The translations under genes and the position numbers were made by a program. The notes under the pieces were generated by a model, which saw only the letters and a program-made list of their open reading frames with translations, was not told the DNA's origin and made no database searches. This document shows, one piece after another, positions 16,104 through 23,624 of a stretch of DNA of 35,223 nucleotides (its first letter is position 1; every line of letters begins with the position of its first letter). The DNA is from CAZVEV01 sp964625865 (GTDB lineage: Bacteria > Planctomycetota > Phycisphaerae > SM23-33): positions 1 through 35,223 of the forward strand of contig CAZVEV010000032.1 in the NCBI GenBank assembly GCA_964625865.1, in the 5' to 3' direction.

Positions 16104-16165
16104 CCCGGCCAGGGGCGGCCAGGCGTGTTTGGCCGCCTTTGGTGCTCCAAGGCGACCTTGCCCCC
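16104..16165 (-). repeat. ~90-bp intergenic element, copy 2
   Basis: On the + strand CCCGGCCA-GGGG (16104 on), GGCCGCCTTTGG (16131-16142) and CGACCTTGCCCCC (16153-16165) match the order and overall spacing of blocks at 34934-34995, where the span from first to last block is also 61 nt. The last block is identical over 13 nt. A GGCCGCGGCCT word follows at about 16189, in the place of the third block. Confidence 0.5.
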
Positions 16166-16324
16166 TCGGCAGGTCCGATCGTCGCTTAGGCCGCGGCCTC
16201 GTGCGTGCTGGGGCGTCCGGCTGAGCACGACTCGGCGTCACCGAGCACGCCCGGGGGTGCACCGGAAGGCTGAAATGGCGATAAACGGAATGTGGGTATC
16301 CGGTTGCGCCTCCCCGCGGCGTCC

Positions 16325-16522
16325 TCAGGCTTCAGCCAGTTCGTAGTCGAGGCGGTCGGGGACGAAGTTGCTGACGGCGGCGACGTATCCGCGAACGGCG
16401 TCGGCGAGTTTGCGCCGGGCGTGGTCGGGCGTCCGGGCCCGGGCGCGACACCCGGGAAGGGCGGGACAATCTGCGACAAAACTCGCGGGCCCGGCTTGGA
16501 TGATCCGAATGGCGATACGCAT
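16325..16522 (-). CDS. HicB-like small protein (orphan)
   Basis: A 65-residue protein with the HicB fold pattern: an initial beta strand (MRIAIRIIQAG), then SFVADCPALPGCRARARTPDHARRKL, matching the family signature '(Y/F)VA.CP.LPGC...G.T..EA...l.dAi'. A helix follows, AVRGYVAAVSNFVPD. HicB proteins are usually antitoxins paired with the small RNase HicA, but no HicA-like gene is adjacent, and no C-terminal DNA-binding domain is present. The start ATG 16522 was chosen because it begins the family's first strand; an in-frame start at 16597 would overlap the promoter. It may be a stand-alone HicB-family protein rather than an antitoxin. Confidence 0.7.
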   Translation of the reverse strand: MRIAIRIIQAGPASFVADCPALPGCRARARTPDHARRKLADAVRGYVAAVSNFVPDRLDYELAEA

Positions 16523-16567
16523 CCGTGCGGCCTTGTGATGAGGGTACACGTAATCCTTTGCATATTT

Positions 16568-16596
16568 ATTATAGCGTGACGGGGTTGGGCGGACCA
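16568..16596 (-). promoter_or_regulatory. Possible promoter of the HicB-like gene
   Basis: A perfect TATAAT (16568-16573) is preceded by TGGTCC (16591-16596) at 17 nt on the - strand. The -35 box is weak. The predicted transcript starts about 40 nt before ATG 16522, which supports that start. Confidence 0.45.
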
Positions 16597-16628
16597 CCGT
16601 CGCGGGCGGTTTTTCCGGTCGGCCCGGG

Positions 16629-16682
16629 CGGGAAAAGAGACGGGACGCCGTGGGCTGCGGTCGTGCAGCTCACGGCGTCCCG
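16629..16682 (-). terminator. Strong intrinsic terminator of the cupin lipoprotein gene
   Basis: Bases 16641-16658 pair with 16665-16682 in an 18-bp stem with one G-T pair and a 6-nt loop. The outer 12 bp (CGGGACGCCGTG) are perfect. On the - strand the stem is followed by TCTCTTTTCCC. It lies 79 nt beyond the stop of the 16762 gene and is the clearest rho-independent terminator in the window. Confidence 0.8.
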
Positions 16683-16761
16683 CCAGAAGGCAAAGCCGCC
16701 GTCGCGCGCCGTGCCAACGTCTACCGGGACGTTCGCCGACAAGCGTTTCGGTCAGGAGGGG

Positions 16762-17574
16762 CTATTCCTTGGCCTTGGAACTGCCGAACTCCATGCCCGG
16801 CTTGGAGAACTCGACCTGGTTGTGGAAGGTCGCGTACTCCGCAACGATCGCGCCGTTGGGACCGGCCCGCTGGAAGTGCCACGTCTCGGGGTCTTCAAGC
16901 TTGTACATCTCGCCGGCCTTCCGCTTGGCGACGTAGACGGACTTGAACCATGGCTGGCCGAATCCCCAGGGCTGCTGGTCGGCGGGCATGTCCTTGATGA
17001 GCGTCTCATCGCCGTCGCTGCTCTTGTGCTCGCCGAAGTACTCGACCGTCCCGTAGCGGACGTGCCACGCCTCCATCTTGGGCCCGTATCCCTTGTCCCC
17101 GCCGACGTGGCGGTGCTCGGGCAGCATCTGGCCGGGCAGGAGGTAGATCTCGTGTCCGAGGTATCCGAACTTCTGGTCCTTGAACTCGCCGGTGTAGAGC
17201 TTCCGGCCGCTCCCGCCGTACGTGCTGTTCTCGTTGATCCAGAAGATCCCGCCCATGCCCAGCTTTGCGAAGTCGCGCTGGACGAAGTCGGCCGTCCAGA
17301 AATCGTCGCCCTTCAGGCGCGCGGGGATCGGATACCCGAACGCGGCCATCATGTCGAAGTACGCCTGCTTGGCGGCTGCGACGTTGAAGGACCCGTCGGC
17401 GTTGTAGAACGTCGCGTTGTCAGGCTGGGCGACGTCCTTGGCCGGGCAACACCCGCAGGGGGAAGACTGGTCCCCGCCCAGCAGGCCGCAGCCGGCTGTG
17501 GTGAAGATCATCCCGCCGGCAAGAACAACGGCGGCGAGGGTGAAGATGCGTCGGTTCGCGGTGGTCATCATCAT
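16762..17574 (-). CDS. Cupin lipoprotein related to D-lyxose isomerase
   Basis: Probable lipoprotein of 270 residues. Three consecutive ATGs (17574, 17571, 17568) follow CAGGAG; the first is used. The signal peptide carries the lipobox TAGC with Cys29 as the lipidated residue, and a second Cys-rich stretch (CGCCPAKD) follows. The mature part contains a cupin core: HEIYLLPGQMLPEHRHVGG with His154 and His156, then KMEAWHVRYGTVEYFGE with Lys166 and Glu168. This resembles the metal-binding H-x-H...E pattern of D-lyxose ketol-isomerases, which convert lyxose/mannose to the ketose. An exported version is unusual. A -10-like TATACT lies upstream (17621-17626). It may act on sugars outside the cytoplasm; substrate unknown. 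Confidence 0.75.
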   Translation of the reverse strand: MMMTTANRRIFTLAAVVLAGGMIFTTAGCGLLGGDQSSPCGCCPAKDVAQPDNATFYNADGSFNVAAAKQAYFDMMAAFGYPIPARLKGDDFWTADFVQRDFAKLGMGGIFWINENSTYGGSGRKLYTGEFKDQKFGYLGHEIYLLPGQMLPEHRHVGGDKGYGPKMEAWHVRYGTVEYFGEHKSSDGDETLIKDMPADQQPWGFGQPWFKSVYVAKRKAGEMYKLEDPETWHFQRAGPNGAIVAEYATFHNQVEFSKPGMEFGSSKAKE

Positions 17575-17793
17575 GTCGTGCTCCTGTGCTACGTTTTCTC
17601 GATGCCTTACCTTTATCAACAGTATAGGCCCGCCCCGGCGACCGCTGCCGGAGGCCCACGATGATTGTACGCCCGTCCGCGCCCGCTGCAAGACCCCGTC
17701 GCGGGTTTTCCGCGGCACCACGGGCGTCTGGCTTGTGACGAATGCCGGTGCCACGATCCACCGCGCGGGGAGGACCGTGGCGCCGCGCATGTC

Positions 17794-20700
17794 CTACCTG
17801 GCGCCGAAGCAGTGCACCTTGCCGCCCACCGTGCTGATCAGCAGCTTTCCGTTGGCTGCCGCCATGCCGTCCCAGACGACCGGGGCGTCGGTCTTGACCT
17901 CGCCGACGAGCTTGCCGTCGGCGGCTGAGACGATCCGGATAACCCCCTTGCCGCGCCCTTCGTACGGCGCGTGGGGATCGCCCGAGATCGGCGCGGTGGG
18001 CATGCAGCCGAGGACGAGTTTGTCGCCGGCCTTCAGCATCGCGCGCGGGCGCACCGGCAGGGCGACGGTCCACTTGGGCGCGTCGTCCTTGGACGGCTTG
18101 CGGAAGTCGGGCAGGAACTTCTCGCCGGCGGAGAACGGCGTGTTGGGGCGCTGCAGCAGCGAGTAACTGCCTCCCGTGCCCTTTCTCCGGACGGTCCAGG
18201 CGGCGGTCTCGTCGAAGACCAGCATCACGCCGTACGGAACAGCCAGCGCCGTGCCCCATCGTCCGCCGCTGTTGGCGATCCACGAGTAGGCCACCGGGAC
18301 CCTGCTGAAATCGCCCGTGCCGAGCACCCAGTGCGACCGGTGGTTCTCGGCATCGTCGAGCAGGCCCGACGTCGAAAACAGGTGGCGGGCCATCACGTCC
18401 TGCGGGGCGAGCTTCGCGTCGAACCGCGCGTGGTGCATGAAGACGTCGCGCCCGTTGCTGGTCAGCACGTCGTTGACCGAGCCGCCTGCCATCGAGAACG
18501 AGTCGGCCTTGTCAGGCTGGAGGAACGTCTTGTAGTCCGTGGTGTTCTGCGAGACCCTGGTCTTGTGGGCCGGCTTGGCGCCGGTCTTGCCCTCCTTGAG
18601 CTTGGGGTGACGGCTGGCGAAGCGCGACGAACAGACGACGCGCCCCGTCGCCGGATCCAGGCCGTACAGGGCGATCCCGCCGTCCAGCCAGGTCGAGCGA
18701 CCCGCAGAGCAGTATGCCACGTCATCCAGGACCAGCACGCTGCCGTGGACCGGCCAGACCGATTCCACACGGTCCATCGCGACGATGCGAATGTCGGCCG
18801 GGGCGGCCAGGAAACGCCACACCTCCGCGCCGTCGCTCAGGCGAAGGCAGGTCACCCACCCGTCGGCGCTGCCGAACAGGACCAGCCCCTTGTGCAGCGC
18901 CGGAGGCGAATCGATGCGCCCGCCCGCAACGTACTGCCACGCCACCTTGCCGGTCTTCTCATCCAGCGCGATCACGGTATGGGCGTCGGTCGAGGCGACC
19001 ACCACCTTGCCTCCCGCCGCCACCGGCTGGGTCAGTTTCCCGCCGAGGTCGGCCGTCCACGATGGCGCGAGCGCACCGGGCAGCCTGGTGGCCGCCACGC
19101 CGCTGCGGCGCACGTCACGCCGGTACTGCGGCCAGGACTCGGCGCCCGTGCCCCCGTTGCCCGTCTTGCCGTACGCCGGTCCCTTGACCAGGCGCTTGGC
19201 GGGGGGGACCTCGCGCTGGGCCGCGCTGATCACGGGCCTGTCCGACGCCATGGCGTAGAAGCCCCAGAGCTTCGATTCCATATAACAGCCGCACGAGTGC
19301 GGCGGGGCGTACGTCAGGCCGTTGGCCGGCAGCATGCCGTACTGACACGTGCCGCGAACCCAGTTGGCCCGCGCGTGGGCCTCGCCGGTCATGTCCATCA
19401 GTTCCAGGCCGCGCTTGCCGGTGATGATGTAGCGGACGGTGGCCTTCTCGCGATAGCAGCGGTGGTGATGGCCGGAGGTCTGAAGGTCCACGGCGATGGT
19501 GTTGGTCTTGACGATCTTGCCGGTGCGCAGGTCGCGCCCCGCGCTGAAGTCCTTCACCGGCGGGGGAGACACCGAGTCGCTCGGATGCGAGCCGGTCCAG
19601 ACCACCTGGTCAATCACGAACACGTCCATCGGGGCGTGGAAGCCCTGTCCGCCGGGGGCGTCCCACAGCTTCTTGCCGTTGGCGCCGTCGATCGCCGTCA
19701 GCTTGCCCGACAGGTTGCACAGCACGACGCCGTCAGCGACCACCAGCGTCGACTTGCCGTACCCCGACGAGCGCCTCCGGCGGGCGGGGGCCTTCTTCTT
19801 GCCTGTCGCGCCACCGGCGGGCGCGGGCTTGGCCCCATGCCTCCACGCGACCTTGCCCGACTTCAGGTTCAGGCACGCCACGCCCTGGGCGATCTGGACA
19901 TATGCGTGCTTGTCGTCGGCGCCAAGCGTTTCGGGCATCACGGGGCCGTCGGCCTTCCATTTCCACAGCGTTCGCCCCGTCTCGACGTCGGCGGCGACGA
20001 TTGTCTTGGTGATCGGCGCCGAGGGCTTGCCCTTGAACTCCGGATGCCCCGCCGCGTGGGCGGCCACCGGCGATCCGGTAAGTGCCAGCAGCGTCTTATT
20101 GCCTGCCAGGACGATCTCCTCGGCGCCGGCGGTCTCGGCGAATGTTCTGAGCGTCTTGCCGGTCACCGCGTCGAGTTGGGACACCGGCTTGCTCAAGCCC
20201 AGCGGGGCGTAGAGGCGATCGCCGTCGACCACCAGAAGCCGCGTAACCTGCGGCGGGCCCGACCGGAAGCGGACGGTATGCACCGTCCATGAGGGCAGGG
20301 GCTTGGTCCACAGCGTCACGCCGTTGAAGGCATCGCGGGCGACGATAGCCCACTTGCCCGGTATGGACATATTGGCCGCCGTCGCGCGGTCGACAATCGT
20401 GAACAGTCGCCCGTTGGCGGTGACGACCGACGAGATGCTGTTGAGCTTGTGATGGTTTCGCGTCCATCGCGGACCGGCCAGCCACTGCACGTGGCGCGGC
20501 GGGCCCACCACGGTGTCGCGCGCGACGGCGTTGTTGCCCGGCCCGTGGAGGTAATGCGTCCACTCATCGATGGTCTTCGGGCGCGGCTTGACCGTCGCCT
20601 TGGCGCCGGTGACGGTGTAGATCGTCCCGCCCGGCGCTACGACGCGCCGCATCTCGGCCTGTGAGACGCTGAACGCATCACTGACGACCAGCAGGCTGAC

Positions 20701-21015
20701 CAGGTTGTCGGTGTAGGGCAGGAGCTTTCCGTCGAAGACAGCCGCCGAGACCTTGCCCCCCACGCCGAGCGCCTTGGCCCGGGCTCGCACCTTCGCGACG
20801 TTCGCCGCATCGGTGTCCAGCCCCTGGACGATCGTGCCCGCATTGGCCCGCAGGCCTGCCGTCAGCCCCGCCTCGCCGCAGCCGAGGTGTACCACCAGGC
20901 CGCCCGTGACGCCCGCCGTGCCCAGAATCTCCTTCGCACCAGCCGCCCGGGCTGCGGGGGTCGCAAGCAACGCGACAATCAGTCCCGCCACGATAAGTCC
21001 ATGGATCCACTTCAT
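17794..21015 (-). CDS. Exported methyltransferase-fold / PQQ-like beta-propeller fusion
   Basis: A 1073-residue exported protein. The start is ATG 21015 (MKWIHGLIVAGLIVALLAT) with AAGGAG six bases upstream and a signal peptide ending near ARAAG. Residues 30-160 look like a class I methyltransferase fold: motif I VVHLGCGEAGLTAGLR (LGCGEAG at 44-50), an acidic loop GLDTDAANVAKVRARA, and VVAPGGTIYTVTG. The rest is a PQQ-type propeller with repeated 'A.d..TGk.lW' strands (ETGRTLWKWKADG, KSGKVAWRHG, ANGKKLWDAPGG, EKTGKVAWQYVAGG, SDGAEVWRFLAAP). Near the middle is a Cys/His segment (YAPPHSCGCYMESKLWGF). SAM is cytoplasmic, so the exported Rossmann-like part probably has another role. It is divergent from the Gfo/Idh gene. 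A sugar-processing or scaffold role is inferred. Confidence 0.85.
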   Translation of the reverse strand: MKWIHGLIVAGLIVALLATPAARAAGAKEILGTAGVTGGLVVHLGCGEAGLTAGLRANAGTIVQGLDTDAANVAKVRARAKALGVGGKVSAAVFDGKLLPYTDNLVSLLVVSDAFSVSQAEMRRVVAPGGTIYTVTGAKATVKPRPKTIDEWTHYLHGPGNNAVARDTVVGPPRHVQWLAGPRWTRNHHKLNSISSVVTANGRLFTIVDRATAANMSIPGKWAIVARDAFNGVTLWTKPLPSWTVHTVRFRSGPPQVTRLLVVDGDRLYAPLGLSKPVSQLDAVTGKTLRTFAETAGAEEIVLAGNKTLLALTGSPVAAHAAGHPEFKGKPSAPITKTIVAADVETGRTLWKWKADGPVMPETLGADDKHAYVQIAQGVACLNLKSGKVAWRHGAKPAPAGGATGKKKAPARRRRSSGYGKSTLVVADGVVLCNLSGKLTAIDGANGKKLWDAPGGQGFHAPMDVFVIDQVVWTGSHPSDSVSPPPVKDFSAGRDLRTGKIVKTNTIAVDLQTSGHHHRCYREKATVRYIITGKRGLELMDMTGEAHARANWVRGTCQYGMLPANGLTYAPPHSCGCYMESKLWGFYAMASDRPVISAAQREVPPAKRLVKGPAYGKTGNGGTGAESWPQYRRDVRRSGVAATRLPGALAPSWTADLGGKLTQPVAAGGKVVVASTDAHTVIALDEKTGKVAWQYVAGGRIDSPPALHKGLVLFGSADGWVTCLRLSDGAEVWRFLAAPADIRIVAMDRVESVWPVHGSVLVLDDVAYCSAGRSTWLDGGIALYGLDPATGRVVCSSRFASRHPKLKEGKTGAKPAHKTRVSQNTTDYKTFLQPDKADSFSMAGGSVNDVLTSNGRDVFMHHARFDAKLAPQDVMARHLFSTSGLLDDAENHRSHWVLGTGDFSRVPVAYSWIANSGGRWGTALAVPYGVMLVFDETAAWTVRRKGTGGSYSLLQRPNTPFSAGEKFLPDFRKPSKDDAPKWTVALPVRPRAMLKAGDKLVLGCMPTAPISGDPHAPYEGRGKGVIRIVSAADGKLVGEVKTDAPVVWDGMAAANGKLLISTVGGKVHCFGAR

Positions 21016-21102
21016 CGGGTGCTCCTTCTCAGTGTTGACAACCCTTGAAATCATAGCGTCTCTAACCCCCTCCCGTCACGCGCGAGTCGCGCGATAGCGT
21101 TC

Positions 21103-21130
21103 TTGCTCCATCCCCGCCGCGACATACAAT
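21103..21130 (+). promoter_or_regulatory. Possible promoter of the Gfo/Idh/MocA operon
   Basis: TTGCTC (21103-21108) and TACAAT (21125-21130) lie 16 nt apart in the divergent spacer. The match is moderate. The predicted leader is about 70 nt. Confidence 0.35.
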
Positions 21131-21206
21131 ACTCAGAGCGTTCCGCGATGGTCGCGGCCGCCGCACGTCCGGGGCAGACCGGACTGAATCAGCGGGAGGA
21201 CAGATC

Positions 21207-22457
21207 ATGGCAGAGACGATTTCACGACGCGGGTTGCTGGGGGCCACCGCCGCAGGAGCGGCCGTCCTGGGCATCAGCGCGACCTCCTACGCACGCGTCA
21301 AAGGCGCCAACGAGCGGATATCGATCGGCGTGATCGGTTGCGGCGGGCGGGGGTACGGCGCGCACATGACGGGCATCCACAAGCACGACAAGGCGCAGAA
21401 CGTGGAGATCACGGCCGTCTGCGACGTGTGGAGCGTGCGTCGCGAGAGGGCGGCGGCCCGGGCGAAGGAGTACTACGGGCGGACGGCGAGACAGTTCGTC
21501 TCGTACGCGGACCTGCTGGCGCTGAAGGACGTCGACGCGGTGACGATCGCCTCGTGCGACCACCAGCACACCGCGCATCTCGAGGCGGCCGCCAGGGCGG
21601 GAAAGGATGTGTACTGCGAAAAGCCGCTGGCGATGGACTTCGAGAAGCTCAAGGCCGCCTGCGACGCGGTGCGGGCGAACAAGATCGTCTTCCAGGCCGG
21701 CACGCAACTGCGGAGCTTCGCCTCCATGACCGGGTGCCGCGCGCTCTACAAGACGGGCATCCTGGGCACGGTCAGCCGGATCGAGCAACGACGCAACACC
21801 ACCAGACCGTACTGGTATCACTACCTCGCCGACGCCCGGGCCAAGGACGTCGACTGGGACACGTTCCTCATGGACCGCCCCAAGCGCCCGTTCAGCGCCG
21901 AGCAGTTCACCGGCTGGTACGGCTATCGCGACTTCTCGGACGGCCCCGTGCCGGGCCTGGGCAGCCACTTTATCGACCTGGTCCACTACATCACCGGCGC
22001 GACGTTTCCGACCAGCGCCGTGTGCCTGGGCGGCACGTACGTCTGGAAGGACAAGTACACGTTCACCTGTCCGGATCACGTGCAGGCCGTGTGGGAGTAT
22101 CCCGAGGGCTTCCTGGTGTCGTACTCGACGAACTTCGGCAACAGCAGCGACAAGGCGTTTCGCATCCACGGCGACCAGGGCGTGATGGACATCCAGAACT
22201 GGAACAAGCCCGTCCTGACGGCCGAGGGGGGCTTCAGGAATCGCGGCGTGATTCGGGGCACCAAGCCCGTGGCGCCGGTCCAGCGGCCGGACCACTACCT
22301 CGACTGGCTCCAGTGCCTCCGCACCCGCAAGACGCCGAACGCCTCGATCGACGCGGGCTACCAGCATGCCGTGGCGTGCCTGATGGCCGTGCGGTCGTAC
22401 GACACGGGTCGGCGACAGATCTACGACGCGGACAAGCGCGAAATCCGCGCCGGATAG
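21207..22457 (+). CDS. Tat-exported Gfo/Idh/MocA family oxidoreductase
   Basis: NAD(P)-dependent sugar or polyol dehydrogenase family, 416 residues. The N-terminus has a twin-arginine signal (SRRGLLGATAAGAAVLG, RR at 7-8), so it is folded with its cofactor and then exported. The Rossmann motif is IGVIGCGGRGYG (GCGGRG 44-49). The family signature Glu-Lys-Pro is at 138-140 in DVYCEKPLAMDFEKL. The C-terminal domain contains GLGSHFIDLVHYITGATFPTSA, the usual His-bearing substrate-pocket helix, and ends with the YLDWLQCLRTRKTPNASID segment typical of planctomycete members. GGGAGGA precedes the ATG. It is 18 nt from the TIM-barrel gene, forming a pair often linked to oxidation and further processing of sugars. 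Substrate unknown. Confidence 0.92.
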   Translation: MAETISRRGLLGATAAGAAVLGISATSYARVKGANERISIGVIGCGGRGYGAHMTGIHKHDKAQNVEITAVCDVWSVRRERAAARAKEYYGRTARQFVSYADLLALKDVDAVTIASCDHQHTAHLEAAARAGKDVYCEKPLAMDFEKLKAACDAVRANKIVFQAGTQLRSFASMTGCRALYKTGILGTVSRIEQRRNTTRPYWYHYLADARAKDVDWDTFLMDRPKRPFSAEQFTGWYGYRDFSDGPVPGLGSHFIDLVHYITGATFPTSAVCLGGTYVWKDKYTFTCPDHVQAVWEYPEGFLVSYSTNFGNSSDKAFRIHGDQGVMDIQNWNKPVLTAEGGFRNRGVIRGTKPVAPVQRPDHYLDWLQCLRTRKTPNASIDAGYQHAVACLMAVRSYDTGRRQIYDADKREIRAG

Positions 22458-22475
22458 CCCCGGGAGGCCCAGACC

Positions 22476-23396
22476 ATGAGCGTGAATCGACGACCGTCGC
22501 GGAGAGACGTCCTGGCCAATGCGGCGGTCCTGGCCGGCGCGAGCATCGCGGTGGGCAGGATCGCTTCGTCCGCCGAGAAGGAGCCCGCCAAGCCGCGGTG
22601 GCTCATCGGATGCTACACCCGCCCGTGGGACCGGTGGGAGTACCGGACGGCCCTGGACGCGATAGCCAAGGCCGGCTTCCGCTACGTCGGGCTGATGACG
22701 ACCAAGTCCAAGACGCGCCTGGTGATCTCCGTGACGACGACGGTGGACGAGGCAAGGCAGGTCGGCGCCGAGTGCGCCAAGCGCGGGCTGAAGATCCCGA
22801 GCGTCTACGGCGGCGGGATTCCGGTGGCCAAGTCGCTCAAGGCGGGCATCGACGGGCTCAAGCGGCTGATCGACAACTGTGCCGCGGCGGGGGCGGCGAA
22901 CCTGATGATGGGCGGCGTGGGCAAGAAGGCGCTGAACGACCTGTACTACAAAGCCGTCGCCGAATGCTGCCCCTACGCGGCGTCCAAGGGCGTCGGCATC
23001 AGCGTCAAGCCCCACGGCGGCCTCAATACCACCGGCCCGCAGTGTCGCAAGCTCGTCGAAACGGTCGGCCACAAGAACTTCCGCATCTGGTATGACCCGG
23101 GCAACATCCTGTACTACTCGGGGGGCAAGCTCTCGCCGGTAGACGACGCGGCGACGCTGGACGGGCTGGTCGTCGGCATGTGCGTCAAGGACTACAAGCA
23201 CCCGCAGAACGTCATGGTCACCCCGGGCACGGGGCAGGTCGACTTCGCGAAGGTCCTGGCGCGGCTGGTCAAGGGCGGCTTTACTTCCGGGCCGCTGATC
23301 GTCGAGACCCTCGCCCGCGGTGATCAGGCGAGTACGCTCGCGGAGGCGATCAAAGCGCGACGTTTCATCGAGAAACTGACCCATCCCAAGATGTGA
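22476..23396 (+). CDS. Tat-exported sugar isomerase/epimerase (TIM barrel, AP-endonuclease-2 superfamily)
   Basis: Xylose-isomerase-like TIM-barrel protein of 306 residues. The N-terminus has a twin-arginine signal (RRPSRRDVLANAAVLAGAS). The barrel begins WLIGCYTRPWDRWEYRTALDAIAKAGFRYVGL and shows metal-site strands typical of the superfamily: GISVKPHGGLNTTG, FRIWYDPGNILYYSG, GMCVKDYKHP, PGTGQVDFAKVL and GPLIVETLARG, the last giving the final Glu ligand. GGGAGG precedes the ATG, 18 nt after the oxidoreductase stop, so the two are co-transcribed. Members isomerise or epimerise sugars; some relatives act on 3-keto sugars made by Gfo/Idh/MocA dehydrogenases, which would fit this pair (inference). 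Confidence 0.9.
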   Translation: MSVNRRPSRRDVLANAAVLAGASIAVGRIASSAEKEPAKPRWLIGCYTRPWDRWEYRTALDAIAKAGFRYVGLMTTKSKTRLVISVTTTVDEARQVGAECAKRGLKIPSVYGGGIPVAKSLKAGIDGLKRLIDNCAAAGAANLMMGGVGKKALNDLYYKAVAECCPYAASKGVGISVKPHGGLNTTGPQCRKLVETVGHKNFRIWYDPGNILYYSGGKLSPVDDAATLDGLVVGMCVKDYKHPQNVMVTPGTGQVDFAKVLARLVKGGFTSGPLIVETLARGDQASTLAEAIKARRFIEKLTHPKM

Positions 23397-23407
23397 GATC
23401 AGCGCAG

Positions 23408-23552
23408 ACGCCCACGGGTCCCATCCCGTGGGGTATCCGCATCCGTCACGTCAGTTCCCCGGGGTGGAGTTCTCCGTCCATCCTTGGGGAATGACCGGAA
23501 TGAGAACGGTCGACGTCGTCGATGCCCCACGGGGTGGAACCCGTGGGCGTTT
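23408..23552 (-). repeat. Double-hairpin dispersed element, copy 2
   Basis: Inverse-oriented relative of 3815-3949. Outer hairpins are CCCACGGG...CCCGTGGG at 23411-23432 (8-bp stem, 6-nt loop) and CCCACGGG...CCCGTGGG at 23526-23547 (8-bp stem). The reverse complement shares AAACGCCCACGGGTTCCA, the internal ACGTGACGGATGCGGATACCCCACGGG region and the GGGCGT end with copy 1. It occupies most of the spacer before the lactonase gene. Confidence 0.8.
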
Positions 23553-23624
23553 GCCGGCGCGCTGTGGTATCCTCTCGGAGTCCGCCATCGGGGCGTGACC
23601 GAAGCGACGTGACGAGGTGATGCA

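Larger units (their letters stand above)
15848..16324. other. Intergenic region upstream of second PEP-CTERM gene
   Basis: This 477-nt stretch has no convincing gene. It contains the roughly 150-nt leader and promoter of the second PEP-CTERM gene (to 16034), then a degenerate intergenic repeat (16104-16165). Nothing was recognised in 16200-16324. Confidence 0.7.

Noticed and set aside
16523..16597. Longer 90-residue version of the HicB-like protein
   Set aside because: The extension would translate the leader and the TATAAT promoter region; the family fold begins at ATG 16522.
17971..20292. 773-residue open frame on the + strand opposite the PQQ-propeller gene
   Set aside because: Antisense shadow in GC-rich DNA; the - strand gene has a signal peptide, ribosome site and repeated propeller strands.
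21222..23384. 720-residue open frame on the - strand spanning two + strand genes
   Set aside because: It covers two well-marked Tat-exported enzymes and the gap between them. No start signal or domain is visible.
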